Source of the DNA: Adiantum capillus-veneris
Lineage: Eukaryota > Streptophyta > Polypodiopsida > Polypodiales > Pteridaceae
DNA: 64,000 nt
Assembly: GCA_014529385.2 (NCBI GenBank)
Contig: CM043951.1
Location: 109,652,469-109,716,468 of the forward strand
Direction of reading: 5' to 3'
Part shown: positions 44,227 through 53,406 of the stretch, one piece after another
How positions within the stretch are numbered: the first letter of the stretch is position 1
How the letters are laid out: every line of letters begins with the position of its first letter
Notes under the pieces: generated by a model
The model's input: only the letters and a program-made list of their open reading frames with translations
What the model was told of the DNA's origin: nothing
Databases searched by the model: none
Translations under genes and position numbers: made by a program

Positions 44227-45527
44227 TGATCCGAGCCTATCACAAATTTTTGTTTATTATATTTTGTTGGTTTTTCTTGCTTCTAGAGGTTTACAATAAA
44301 AGAAAGAGTGAGAACAACCTCTTGGAAAAATTAAAAAAATGATTTGATGGGAATTTTTTCTTGACTAGTTCACCGGAGGTGAAAGGTAGAGGGAGAACCT
44401 AGTGGAAAGGGAAGGAAAAATATGTAAATGTGAAAAGAAAAGATATGATGTGGTTGTGGAGCCATGAACCCATGATTCAAGGGTCATGAGTGGCTCATAT
44501 CATCATGGGCTTTGGAGCCATATGATGATTCAAACAGATGGGACCCAAGTGGAAGACTTGGTAAAGGAAGGAACCAGACCCATGATTTTGCTGAATTTTT
44601 AAAAAATACTTCCACTCCGATCCAAGAAAAGTTGTCTTCATCAAAGTTGTAGCTGATGAGCTGGAGATTCTGACCATATTTGTTTTATAATTTTTGCATC
44701 TACGGTCTAGAAGATATGGCCAAAATGGCGGACGCCAGTTTTTTCAACTGTGGTGGAGACCACCCCCTCTACCTTTACACACACACACCCTTCCTTTTCC
44801 ACATTGAGACCTTCTCTAAAAATCAGCCATTAGTCTTCTCACCCTCCTCTCCTTCCTCCTCTCTCTCAAGCTCAAAAACCCATCAAAATTCCTCTTCTAA
44901 TCACCTCTCAAGTCATGCTTAATCTTGTTGTAATTCATAAGTTCTCATTCAACCCCTTTCTATTATTACTAGATATATATTGATTTTATGTAGATTCTTT
45001 ACATTTTAAAATAAGAAAGCTCTTGGACTCAAGCTATGGAGGAAGGAGTGAAGACAACACAAGTGATGATGGAGCTAATTAGTTGCAAATTGGTCAACAA
45101 ATCACTTGGAAGGAGCTTCTTCATTGGTTGAATGTCCCTAATCAAGCTTCATTTGTACAAATTACACTTGGATCTTAACCTCACTCCTAATCACTCTCTT
45201 TCCTATATAAAGAGGCCTTCCCCTTTGTAATTTCAAGCCTCCCTCAGCCCCATTGAGTCTTTGTATCACTCACCATGAGCCCATAAGCTCATTCATTCAC
45301 TCTATTCTTGCACATTCTAGAGTGCAAATTATTTCATGCTAGTAACCTCTCCTCCTCTTACTTATGTTAATTAAGAGAAATCTTTTATATGTGTGTGAGA
45401 GTGCTTGATGTGATCTTGGCTAATCCTTGAGTGGTTGTTTGGTAATCTACATGCTATTTGTGTTGGGAGTGTTTGAAGTTATCCATTCCTTGTACACACA
45501 CTAAGGTTAATGCTTCATTCATAGTGA

Positions 45528-45579
<52 letters not shown>

Positions 45580-45694
45580 TGTAGCGGTCCTAGTCCACGC
45601 TTCCAAGACTAGGTGGTGCCCTCATCTCATTTCCCTTGTGGCGCAATGGAGTTTGTTTTGGTGTAGAGGCCGCCATTCCAAATTTCCTTCGTCA
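44227..45694 (+). mobile_element. Element T 5' LTR
   Basis: Starts TGATCCGAGCCTATCAC and ends AAATTTCCTTCGTCA. TATATAAAG at 45204-45212 is the likely TATA box. A CT microsatellite lies at about 45530-45575. ORFs inside recur in the 3' LTR and are not genes. Confidence 0.93.
45204..45212 (+). promoter_or_regulatory. TATA box of element T LTR
   Basis: TATATAAAG, followed by pyrimidine-rich sequence. The identical motif stands at 52909-52917 in the 3' LTR. Confidence 0.6.
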
Positions 45695-45696
45695 TA

Positions 45697-45716
45697 AATT
45701 GGTGCCCCGACTGAGG
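45697..45716 (+). promoter_or_regulatory. Probable primer-binding site of element T
   Basis: AATTGGTGCCCCGACTGAGG follows the LTR end by two bases. It starts with TGGTGCC like sites complementary to tRNA 3' ends, but I cannot assign the tRNA. Confidence 0.55.
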
Positions 45717-45744
45717 AGTTCTCAAGCAGCGCTCTGTCAATCCT

Positions 45745-46248
45745 ATGAAGGAAGATCCATCAAATTCTCCGAGACTTCCACTATGGTCTCCCCAAGAAGC
45801 TCGAGAAAAGAAGCGTCTTTATCGACAAACGATACGTATGCGGATAAAGAGAGTTAACTACACACACCCTTCTTTGCTTCAAGGAAAATCTTGTAGTCAT
45901 GAAGTCCCTAGGTCAAAGCATTGTGTTGAGTGCTTTGTGGCTAGTGTGAAGACACTTCCTTTGAAGCTTCGACTCCAGGTGGTGAAAGCACTCTCAAACT
46001 CGGGTATTAACAAGTTTTTGGAGGGGGAGCTACACATCAATGGGGTGCGGTATTGGCAAGAGGCTACATATGGTGATGCACTCCAACTACTACTAGCAAG
46101 AAGGCTCAAGGTGGTTGAGAGGGTAGCCATTGAACCCTATGAACTCTACAAAGCTGAAGATGGTCACACCAAAGCTAGGCTAATCACTGGTGAGCAAATT
46201 CTTCGCATCTCTCAAATGGTGGGATCCAAGAGAGCTCAACTTCAATGA
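45745..46248 (+). CDS. Leader ORF of element T, unknown
   Basis: Open frame of 167 codons between the primer site and gag. Basic N-terminus (REKKRLYRQTIRMRIKRVN), then a globular-looking part with SKHCVECFVASVKTLPLKLR and LHINGVRYWQEATYGDALQL. It ends in an amphipathic segment. It is not a gag capsid and has no knuckle or enzyme motif. It may be the N-terminal part of gag, since basic, matrix-like segments are expected there, or an additional ORF. No family recognised. Confidence 0.55.
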   Translation: MKEDPSNSPRLPLWSPQEAREKKRLYRQTIRMRIKRVNYTHPSLLQGKSCSHEVPRSKHCVECFVASVKTLPLKLRLQVVKALSNSGINKFLEGELHINGVRYWQEATYGDALQLLLARRLKVVERVAIEPYELYKAEDGHTKARLITGEQILRISQMVGSKRAQLQ

Positions 46249-46709
46249 AGTGCTTCATGGAAGTTTGTATTTAATGCACCAATAAATAATCCCATTTTCT
46301 ACAACTTTCAATCAGTTCAGAATATTAGGGTGAATGTGCGTATTGATAGAAATATTTTTTTCCAACAAAGATTGGTCTTCTATTTTGGAGCTGAGAGGTT
46401 GAGAGAGATATTGTTGTCCCTTGACCCTATAATATTTCCTATTTTGGAGTATAATGTATCTTTTGATGTTCACATCTTCATCTTGCTTTAAGCATACTCC
46501 ATGAATCATAGGGATTTATATGGACCTTTCCAACCTCTTGCTAGACAAACTGTGCATATAATAGCTAGCACAAAGCTTAGGTTCCAAAACATCATAAGGA
46601 ACTTACTAGGCCCTCGTCGTCTAGCTGAGATTAATGCATCTATCAATCCATTTATTCTACCCTTAATAAGATATGATTTGGGCCTAGACGTTTTCATCTT
46701 TGTGCTGTA

Positions 46710-48035
46710 TTGAGAGGAAGGCAACCCATTTTTATGATGGCTTTCCCAAAAAAATTTGGGCGTAGTGGGGAAAATGCTGGGGATTTTTTGGATAACTTGG
46801 AGATGGCTTTCCTTGTCTCTGGGAGGGATGACGAAGCATTGAAATTGAGAGCTTTTCCTTTGGTGCTCAAAGAAGAATCTAGGGTATGGTTCCAGGCTCT
46901 AGATCCAATCCAAAGAATTGATTGGGAGGGATTGAAGGCGGATTTCCTAGGAAGATTTCAACGAGCCAATTCGGCAGAAGAACTATGGCAATGGCTTTTG
47001 GCCCTTCATCAAGTTGACCCTCATGGTTATGCAACCTATGAGGAAGGTTTTCTGAAACTTTGGGGGCAATGGTCAGACTCACTAAACCCTGGTGAGCGAG
47101 CTCCCAATTTCCTCCAAAAGGATCGATTTATCTCAGGTTTGTACCCCTTGCTAAGGGAGAAGGTAAAGAGAAAATTTCCAAATGCTTTTGAAGATGCCTT
47201 AAGAATTGCTAGGGAAAAGAATAGAAAGATTCTCTATCAAGCCCAAGCTAGCTAGCTAGCTTTGGGAGGCAATATCACAACTATGGAAGCTTCTCACATA
47301 CCTCCAAATGTGCCTAATGTACCAGACCTCAATAGAGGTCAACAAGAAGATATGCTCCAACAAATAAACAATCTCACAAACCAGCTAGAGGGGTTGAGAG
47401 TAAATCTTGTGCAGGGTGCAAGAAGGCCTATTGAGGGAAATGGCGGGAATCGGCCACTAATGCGACGTCAAGCAAAGGAAATGTTGTGTTACAATTGTGA
47501 GGAAAATGGCCACGGCATGTATAATTGCCCTCATCCCAGAAGATATGACTACCCTGTCAGAGGTCCTCGACAACAAGTAAGTCCTCCCCGTGCTAGAGCT
47601 CAAGCACAAGAGCAACCGCAACCTCAAATTTTGAAGCCACCTCGTGCTCAAGCTCAAGCCCCTGCTACTCAACCAAATGTGAGCATCCTAAGGATGGAGG
47701 AGGTCCTCAAGGGCAGAAGCAACCAGGAAGAAATAGCTAAAGGGAAGATGAAGATAGATGAAGTGGCTACAATGCCTATCAAACGTGTGCGTGTCCAAGA
47801 TGAAGTAGGTAAAGAAACAAGCAAGGATGCAAGCAATGAAGCAAGTACATCTCGGGCAACTAAAGATGAAGCCAAGAAGAGAAAGATCCGTACTAGGTCT
47901 CAAATTGACATCTCTGATTTCCCTATGGGATCTCGGACACAACCTTATGACTTGACAGCTGATGTGAGTTCTCAAGGACCAAAGATTACTTGGCCACAAC
48001 TACTTCACTCCCCAAAGCTTCGACGACAATGGTAA
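46710..48035 (+). pseudogene. Element T gag (capsid and zinc knuckle)
   Basis: Capsid domain 46740-47255: FPKKFGRSGENAGDFLDNLE, LRAFPLVLKEESRVWFQALD, WEGLKADFLGRFQ, DRFISGLYPLLREKVKRKF, the standard Retrotrans_gag pattern. An in-frame TAG at 47253-47255, inside a GCTA repeat, interrupts it. The same frame continues to 48035 with a coiled-coil segment (MLQQINNLTNQLEGLRV), a knuckle CYNCEENGHGMYNC (C-x2-C-x4-H-x4-C, intact, about 47488-47529), a Pro/Gln-rich linker and a lysine-rich tail. Role: particle assembly and RNA packaging. Two or three stops (TAA 48033, then TGA and TAA) separate it from protease. Confidence 0.9.
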
Positions 48036-48107
48036 AAAATGGTGAGCACGAGGGCAAAGTGAAGTAAGCTAGTAAGTGTAATCAAAGCATATGGTCTCAA
48101 GGATATA

Positions 48108-48386
48108 GTGCCTTTGGTGGAGGCTCAAATCAAGGGACAACGGATTCCAAAAACTTACATTGACAGTGGAGCAGAGGTTTGTGTCATGACAGAAAAGCTA
48201 ATGCATCAATTGGGTTTAGAGATAATGGAATCATCAAACTTTAGGGCAAAAATGGCCAATAATGTCTCTGTCACTTGTGTGGGTGTAGTGAAAGCTTTGA
48301 GAGTTTCTGTTTTTGGATTCACTACAGAGGTTGATGCTTATGTGATGCCAGTAAAGGGAGAAGGATACCCTCTTATTTTAGGATGA
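48108..48386 (+). pseudogene. Element T aspartic protease
   Basis: Same frame as gag. KTYIDSGAEVCVMTEKL holds the catalytic D-S-G (48162-48170), MANNVSVTCVGV the flap region, and GYPLILG the C-terminal landmark, normally LG-R-PWL. The Arg codon CGA is TGA here (48384-48386), one C-to-T change that ends the frame directly before PWLM. Otherwise intact. It would cut the polyprotein. Confidence 0.9.
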
Positions 48387-48395
48387 CCTTGGCTC

Positions 48396-50975
48396 ATGGG
48401 TATAGGCGCTAGGCAAGATTGGGCAACAGGAGACTTGGAGTTGAGGACTCGCATGGGTGGCCATAGTCGGAAGATGGTTTATAACCTAAAGAATGGGCGA
48501 CAAGAGAACCTTGAACTAGAGACGTCAGCTGATGAGTGGAGCTCAGGTGGATGCTCCTCATCCATGGATGAGGAAGAGAGTTCAAGTGAAGAGAGTGATA
48601 GCACTCTCGAAGTCATGGGCGTCACCATAAAGGAAACTACCTCATCAGTAGACAACCCAAGGATCCAAATGGAGAATGTGTGGGATGCCAGCCTAGAGGA
48701 GATGTTATCCAAGGATATAAAGGAAGAAGAAAAGGAGGGTTATGTAAATGTTCTCAAGAAGCATGCATCATTGTTTATTTCTGATTACACTCACATTACA
48801 GGTGTCACTGCAGTGAAGCATCATATCCATCTAAAAGAAGGGAGCAAGCCAGTAGTACAAAAACTAAGAAGATTAGGAGTTGTGCAACAAAATGCACTGT
48901 TGTCCGAGGTGAAGAGACTCTTAGAAGCAGGATTCATATACCCAGTAGAAGATTCAGAATGGGTCTCCCCAGTAGTGGTGAGGCCAAAGAAGAATGGTAA
49001 ATGGCGAGTGTGCGTGGATTACAAGCCACTAAATGCTGCAACAAAGAGGGACCACTTCCCTCTCCCATTTCAAGATGAGATTCTAAATGAAGTAGCAGGC
49101 CATGAGAGATACACAGTGTGTGATGGCTACTCTGGCTACTTTCAAATACGCATTGCAGAGGAGGACCAGAAAAAGACTACTTTCATCACACCATGGGGCT
49201 ATTTTTCATTTCGAGTCATGCCTTTTGGTCTCACCAACGCTCCAGCCACCTTTCAACGATTCATGAACATGGTCTTCCAACCTTACTTTGGTAAGTCCAT
49301 AAGGGTTTTCATAGATGACTTTTGTATTTACAGCTCCAAAAGTATGCATCTCGGCAAGATTGATGAAGGATTTACTCGTTTAGCTAAGCTGGGTGGACAA
49401 CTAAACAAGGACAAATGTCACATTGGGGAAAGCAAGGTTACACTATTAGGGCATGTAGTGTCCTTTGATAGAATCGAGGTATATCCTGAAAAGATAGAAA
49501 CATTGCTAAATCTACGTTCCCCAACTTCCATCAAACAATTAATCTCTTTCTTGCAAAAGCTAAGATATTTGAGTAGATTCATACACTTACTCTCCCAAGT
49601 GATATTTCCTCTACAACAGCTGACTCGTCAAGAGACGCTTGTTTGGAGTGAAGAAAGTGATGGGCATTTTAGAGAGATTAAAAAAATGTTAGGGTCACTC
49701 CCTGTAATCCTCCAACCTTGTTGGGAAGAAACATTCTTTGTAAACCCTAGTGTGGGAGAAGAGGCCATTGGTGCTACCCTCCTACAAAAAGATCCAAAAA
49801 CATCCTTTATGAGGCCTGTGTATTTTGCTAGCCGCCTCATGGAAAACACAGAGAAGGCCTACACCCTGATGGAACAGCTAGTGTTAGCTCTCATGTTTGA
49901 GGTAACCAAATTTCGGCCATACTTGCTGCCAAAGAGGTTTGTAATTATCACTGTGGAGGATATGTTTCCCTATGCACTACAACATATGGAAATCTCTGAC
50001 AAAATAGCAAAGTGGGTGGTGCGACTTCAAGAGTTTGATTATACGATACAGGTTGAAAGAACAACTCGAGCATGCTTAGCCGACATTTTAACAAACAAGT
50101 GCTATGAAAAAGTTTTCCATTTGAAGAGAAAGGAACTTCCACCACCTCCAGCTCCAGAGGCTTTGGTCAATGCTTATAGCCTCTACTTTGATGGAGCATA
50201 CAAGAGAACCAAGGATAAGGCAGCTGTAGGCATCGTGGTCTTATCTCCATTGGGAGAGAGGATCCATGGTGAAAGGATCACTCTAGAAGATGTCCACTCC
50301 AACAATGAAGCAGAATATCAAGCTCTAATTCATGGCCTTTGTTGGTGCCTCGATAATTCAATTAAGAGATTAAACGCTTTTGGTGACTCCATGCTTTTGG
50401 TAAGGCAAATGCAAGGTACATGGGCTTGCAAAAATGCCTGTCTCTCTACTAAAATGAGAGAAGCCAAAGCTCTTATGAGGAGATTTAGGGAGGCACAAGT
50501 ACATCATGTGCCAAGAGACCATAACAAGGATGCAGACCACCTAGCATCATCAAAGTTAAATGAGTCAATAGTGGGAGCAGTGGCCATCAAACTTCCACTT
50601 CAGCAAGGCAAGGAGGACTTAGAAGATATTATGCACATTCTGGAGCAAGGAGAGGCTCCTAAACACTTGAATGCAGGGGAAAGGCGATGGTTAGCTAGAA
50701 AGGCTACCAGGTATCGCATAGTAAATGATGACTTTTATTGTCTCGGTAAGGATGGTGTGCTTAGGAGAGTGCCTTTGAAGAGTGAAATTGAAGAGATTTT
50801 AAAAGCTTGTCACGATGATATGTGCGGAGGACACTTTGCACACGACGTCACTAGTAGAAAGGTTCTACAAGCTGGGTTTACTTGGCCAAGTCTTCATCAT
50901 GATGTCAAATATTGGTGTCAAACATGTGATGAATGTCAGAAAGCAGGACCACTACGGCTCATAGCTGAACCTTAG
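48396..50975 (+). CDS. Element T pol: reverse transcriptase, two RNases H, integrase N-terminus
   Basis: Open frame of 859 codons. RT: EWVSPVVVRPKKNGKWRVCV (about residue 186), [18 protein letters not shown], catalytic FIDD (Asp 307-308) intact, LLGHVVS, FLQKLRYLSRF. First RNase H (about 430-560) is degenerate: the position of its first Asp reads VNPSVG. Second RNase H (595-720) looks complete, with Asp599 (YFDGA), Glu640 (NNEAEY), Asp664 (FGDS) and Asp714 (NKDADHLA). The integrase zinc finger begins near residue 805 (ACHDDMCGGHF ... CQTCDECQKAG). The frame stops at TAG 50973-50975, where a Trp is expected, one change from TGG. Would copy RNA to DNA and remove RNA. Confidence 0.93.
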   Translation: MGIGARQDWATGDLELRTRMGGHSRKMVYNLKNGRQENLELETSADEWSSGGCSSSMDEEESSSEESDSTLEVMGVTIKETTSSVDNPRIQMENVWDASLEEMLSKDIKEEEKEGYVNVLKKHASLFISDYTHITGVTAVKHHIHLKEGSKPVVQKLRRLGVVQQNALLSEVKRLLEAGFIYPVEDSEWVSPVVVRPKKNGKWRVCVDYKPLNAATKRDHFPLPFQDEILNEVAGHERYTVCDGYSGYFQIRIAEEDQKKTTFITPWGYFSFRVMPFGLTNAPATFQRFMNMVFQPYFGKSIRVFIDDFCIYSSKSMHLGKIDEGFTRLAKLGGQLNKDKCHIGESKVTLLGHVVSFDRIEVYPEKIETLLNLRSPTSIKQLISFLQKLRYLSRFIHLLSQVIFPLQQLTRQETLVWSEESDGHFREIKKMLGSLPVILQPCWEETFFVNPSVGEEAIGATLLQKDPKTSFMRPVYFASRLMENTEKAYTLMEQLVLALMFEVTKFRPYLLPKRFVIITVEDMFPYALQHMEISDKIAKWVVRLQEFDYTIQVERTTRACLADILTNKCYEKVFHLKRKELPPPPAPEALVNAYSLYFDGAYKRTKDKAAVGIVVLSPLGERIHGERITLEDVHSNNEAEYQALIHGLCWCLDNSIKRLNAFGDSMLLVRQMQGTWACKNACLSTKMREAKALMRRFREAQVHHVPRDHNKDADHLASSKLNESIVGAVAIKLPLQQGKEDLEDIMHILEQGEAPKHLNAGERRWLARKATRYRIVNDDFYCLGKDGVLRRVPLKSEIEEILKACHDDMCGGHFAHDVTSRKVLQAGFTWPSLHHDVKYWCQTCDECQKAGPLRLIAEP

Positions 50976-51860
50976 AACCCAATAAAGGTATATGGGCCCT
51001 TTGAGAAGTGGGGAATTGATGCCATAGGGCCTCTACCACGCACTCAGTCAGGTAAAGAGTACATCATCATGGGAGTAGACTACATGACTAGATGGGCTGA
51101 GGCTATGCCGACCAATAGAATTACTGCTAAGGATGTGAGTCAGTTCATCTTTGACCACATCTGTTGCCGGTTTGGCACCCCTCTTGAAATACTATCTGAT
51201 AGAGGACCAGGGTTTAGAGCAGACTTGGTAGGAGAACTCATGAAGAAGCTAAATATTCAACATCAACACTCTACTCCTTACTACCCTCAGTGCAATGGTT
51301 TGGTGGAAAAGGTAAATGGAATCATTTGCAAAATTCTCACCAAACAGGTACATGCCAGGCGCCAAGATTGGGACAAACACCTGAATGGAGCTCTATGGGC
51401 CTATAGAACCTCCTTCAAAACCACATTAGGGTACACACCCTTTCATTTGGTTTATGGAAAGGAGGCGCTTTTGCCCATTGAAGTGAAGTTAACAAGTCTT
51501 CGAATATTGGGTAGCCAGGTATGCTCTCAAAAGGAGAAAGTACATCAAAGGATCATAGATCTAGAGAGGCTGCAATTGGATCGTGAAGAATCCATCAACC
51601 ATTATTCTCAAGAAGTAGAGAAGCGCAGAGAAAAGTTCAACAAAAAACTAGCATCCAAAGACATAAAAAAGGGATCTCTGGTGCTTCGATATGACAATCG
51701 CTTCGACACTCGTAAGGATGGAAAGTTTCTTTTTTGATGGGAAGGCCCGTTCTTGGTCACCAAAAAGATCAAAAATGGCTCTTACAGACTTCAAGACATT
51801 GATGGTAAAGTGCACAAGACCATGACAAATGGATGGCGTCTAAAGCCTTATCACATCAGG
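50976..51860 (+). pseudogene. Element T integrase core and C-terminus
   Basis: Same frame as pol, continuing past the TAG at 50973. WGIDAIGPL (first Asp), YMTRWAEAMP, FGTPLEILSDRGPGF (second Asp), HSTPYYPQCNGLVEKVNG (catalytic Glu), WAYRTSFKTTLGYTPFHLVY. A TGA at 51735-51737 interrupts directly before WEGPFLVTKKIKNGSYRLQD (GPY/F-type module) and NGWRLKPYHIR. All three catalytic residues remain. No chromodomain follows. The only damage seen is the two stops. Confidence 0.9.
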
Positions 51861-51921
51861 ATAAGGCCAGCTCAAGATCAAAGAAAGTAGGCTAGAGGCA
51901 TAAATACCCCTAGCCAGGTTT

Positions 51922-51931
51922 GGGGGGGCTA
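51922..51931 (+). promoter_or_regulatory. Polypurine tract of element T
   Basis: GGGGGGG plus CTA directly before the 3' LTR start TGATCCGAG at 51932. Confidence 0.75.
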
Positions 51932-53229
51932 TGATCCGAGCCTATCACAAATTTTTGTTTCTTATATTTTGTTGGTTTTCCTTGCTTCTAGAGGTTTACG
52001 ATAAAAGAAAGAGTGAGAACAACCTCTTGGAAAAATTTAAAAAATGATTTGATAGGAATTTTTTCTTGACTAGTTCACCGGAGGTGAAAGCTAGAGAGAG
52101 AACCTAGTGATAAAGGGCAGGAAAAATATGTAAATGTGAAAAGAAAAGATATGATGTGGTTGTGGAGCCATGCACCCATGATTCAAGGGTCATGAGTGGC
52201 TCATATCATCATGGCTTTGGAGCCATATGATGATTCAAACAGATGGGACCCAAGTGGAAGACTTGGTAAAGGAAGTAACCAGACACATGATTTTGCTGAA
52301 TTTTTAAAAAATACTTCCACTCCGATCCAAGAAAAGTTGTCTTCATCAAAGTTGTAGCTCGTGAGCTGGAGATTCTGACCATATTTGTTTTATAATTTTT
52401 ACATTTACGGTCTAGGAGATATGGCCAAAATGGCGGACTCCATTTTTTTCAATTGTGGTGGAGACCACCCCCTCTACCTTTACACACACACACCCTTCCT
52501 TTTCCACATTGAGACCTTCTCTAAAAATCAGTCATTAGTCTTCTCACCCTCCTCTCCTTCTTCCTCTCTCTCAAGCTCAAAAACCCATCAAAATTCCTCT
52601 TCTAATCACCTCTCAAGTGATGCTTAATCTTGTTGTAATTCATAAGTTTTCATTCAACCCCTTTCTATTATTACTAGATATGTATTGATTTTATGTAGAT
52701 TCTTTACATTTTAAAATAAGGAAGCTCTTGGACTCAAGCTATGGAGGAAGGAGTGAAGACAACACAAGTGATGATGGAGCTAATTAGTTGCAAATTGGTT
52801 AACAAATCACTTGGAAGGAGCTTCTTCATTGGTTGAATGTCCCTAATCAAGCTTCATTTGTACAAATTACACTTGGATCTTAACCTCACTCCTAATCATT
52901 CTCTTTCCTATATAAAGAGGCCTTCCCCTTTGTAATTTCAAGCCTCTCTCAGCCCCATTGAGTCTTTGTATCACTCACCATGAGCCCATAAGCTCATTCA
53001 TTCACTCTATTCTTGCACATTCTAGAGGGCAAATTGTTTCATGCTAGTAACCTCTCCTCCTCTTACTTATGTTAATTAAGAGAAATCTTTTATATGTGTG
53101 TGAGAGTGCTTGATGTGATCTTGGCTAATCCTTGAGTGGTTGTTTGGTAATCTACATGCTATTTGTGTTGGGAGTGTTTGAAGTCATCCATTCCTTGTAC
53201 ACACACTAGGTTAATGCTTCATTCATAGT

Positions 53230-53280
<51 letters not shown>

Positions 53281-53396
53281 GTGTAGGGGTCCTAGTCCAC
53301 GCTTCCAAGACTAGGTGGTGCCCTCATCTCATTTCCCTTGTGGCGCAATGGAGTTTGTTTTGGTGTAGAGGCCGCCATTCCAAATTTCCTTCATCA
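51932..53396 (+). mobile_element. Element T 3' LTR
   Basis: Matches 44227-45694 with scattered base differences. Ends AAATTTCCTTCATCA. CT tract at about 53232-53276. Confidence 0.93.
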
Positions 53397-53406
53397 CCAC
53401 CAAACA

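Larger units (their letters stand above)
44227..53396 (+). mobile_element. Element T: nearly complete Ty3 retrotransposon with dual RNase H
   Basis: Two 1.47-kb LTRs (44227-45694, 51932-53396) flank leader ORF, gag, protease, RT-RNase H-second RNase H and integrase, all in one frame (frame of 46710). The LTRs differ at only scattered bases, so this is the youngest element of the window. The reading is interrupted by isolated stops only, several explained by single C/G to T/A changes. Second RNase H with a degenerate first one is typical of the plant Tat lineage. Target duplication is not perfect: 5-bp flanks CGCCG and CCACC, or TCGCC and TCACC if the ends are shifted by one to three bases. 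Confidence 0.92.
26060..53406. mobile_element. 27.3-kb compound insertion with inverted LTR ends
   Basis: The left end is a plus-oriented LTR starting TGTTTGGTGG at 26060. The right end is CCACCAAACA at 53397-53406, its exact inverted copy. AGACT flanks both sides (26055-26059 and 53407-53411), a typical 5-bp integration duplication. Joining the flanks continues the coiled-coil eORF (...VIKT then LQEKK...). The eORF pieces on the two sides (about 2.0 and 1.5 kb) add up to the length of the minus-strand eORF (about 3.4 kb). Inside lie an inverted LTR pair, a minus-strand eORF element, a minus-strand gag-pol element, a MITE and a plus-strand Ty3 element. Confidence 0.75.

Noticed and set aside
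47253-47255. Programmed readthrough of the TAG between gag and nucleocapsid in element T
   Set aside because: The stop lies in a GCTA repeat consistent with slippage, the following codons do not match the known CAR-YYA readthrough context, and other plain stops follow.
48396-50975. 859-codon ORF as a host gene
   Set aside because: It is a retrotransposon RT-RNase H polyprotein between two LTRs.
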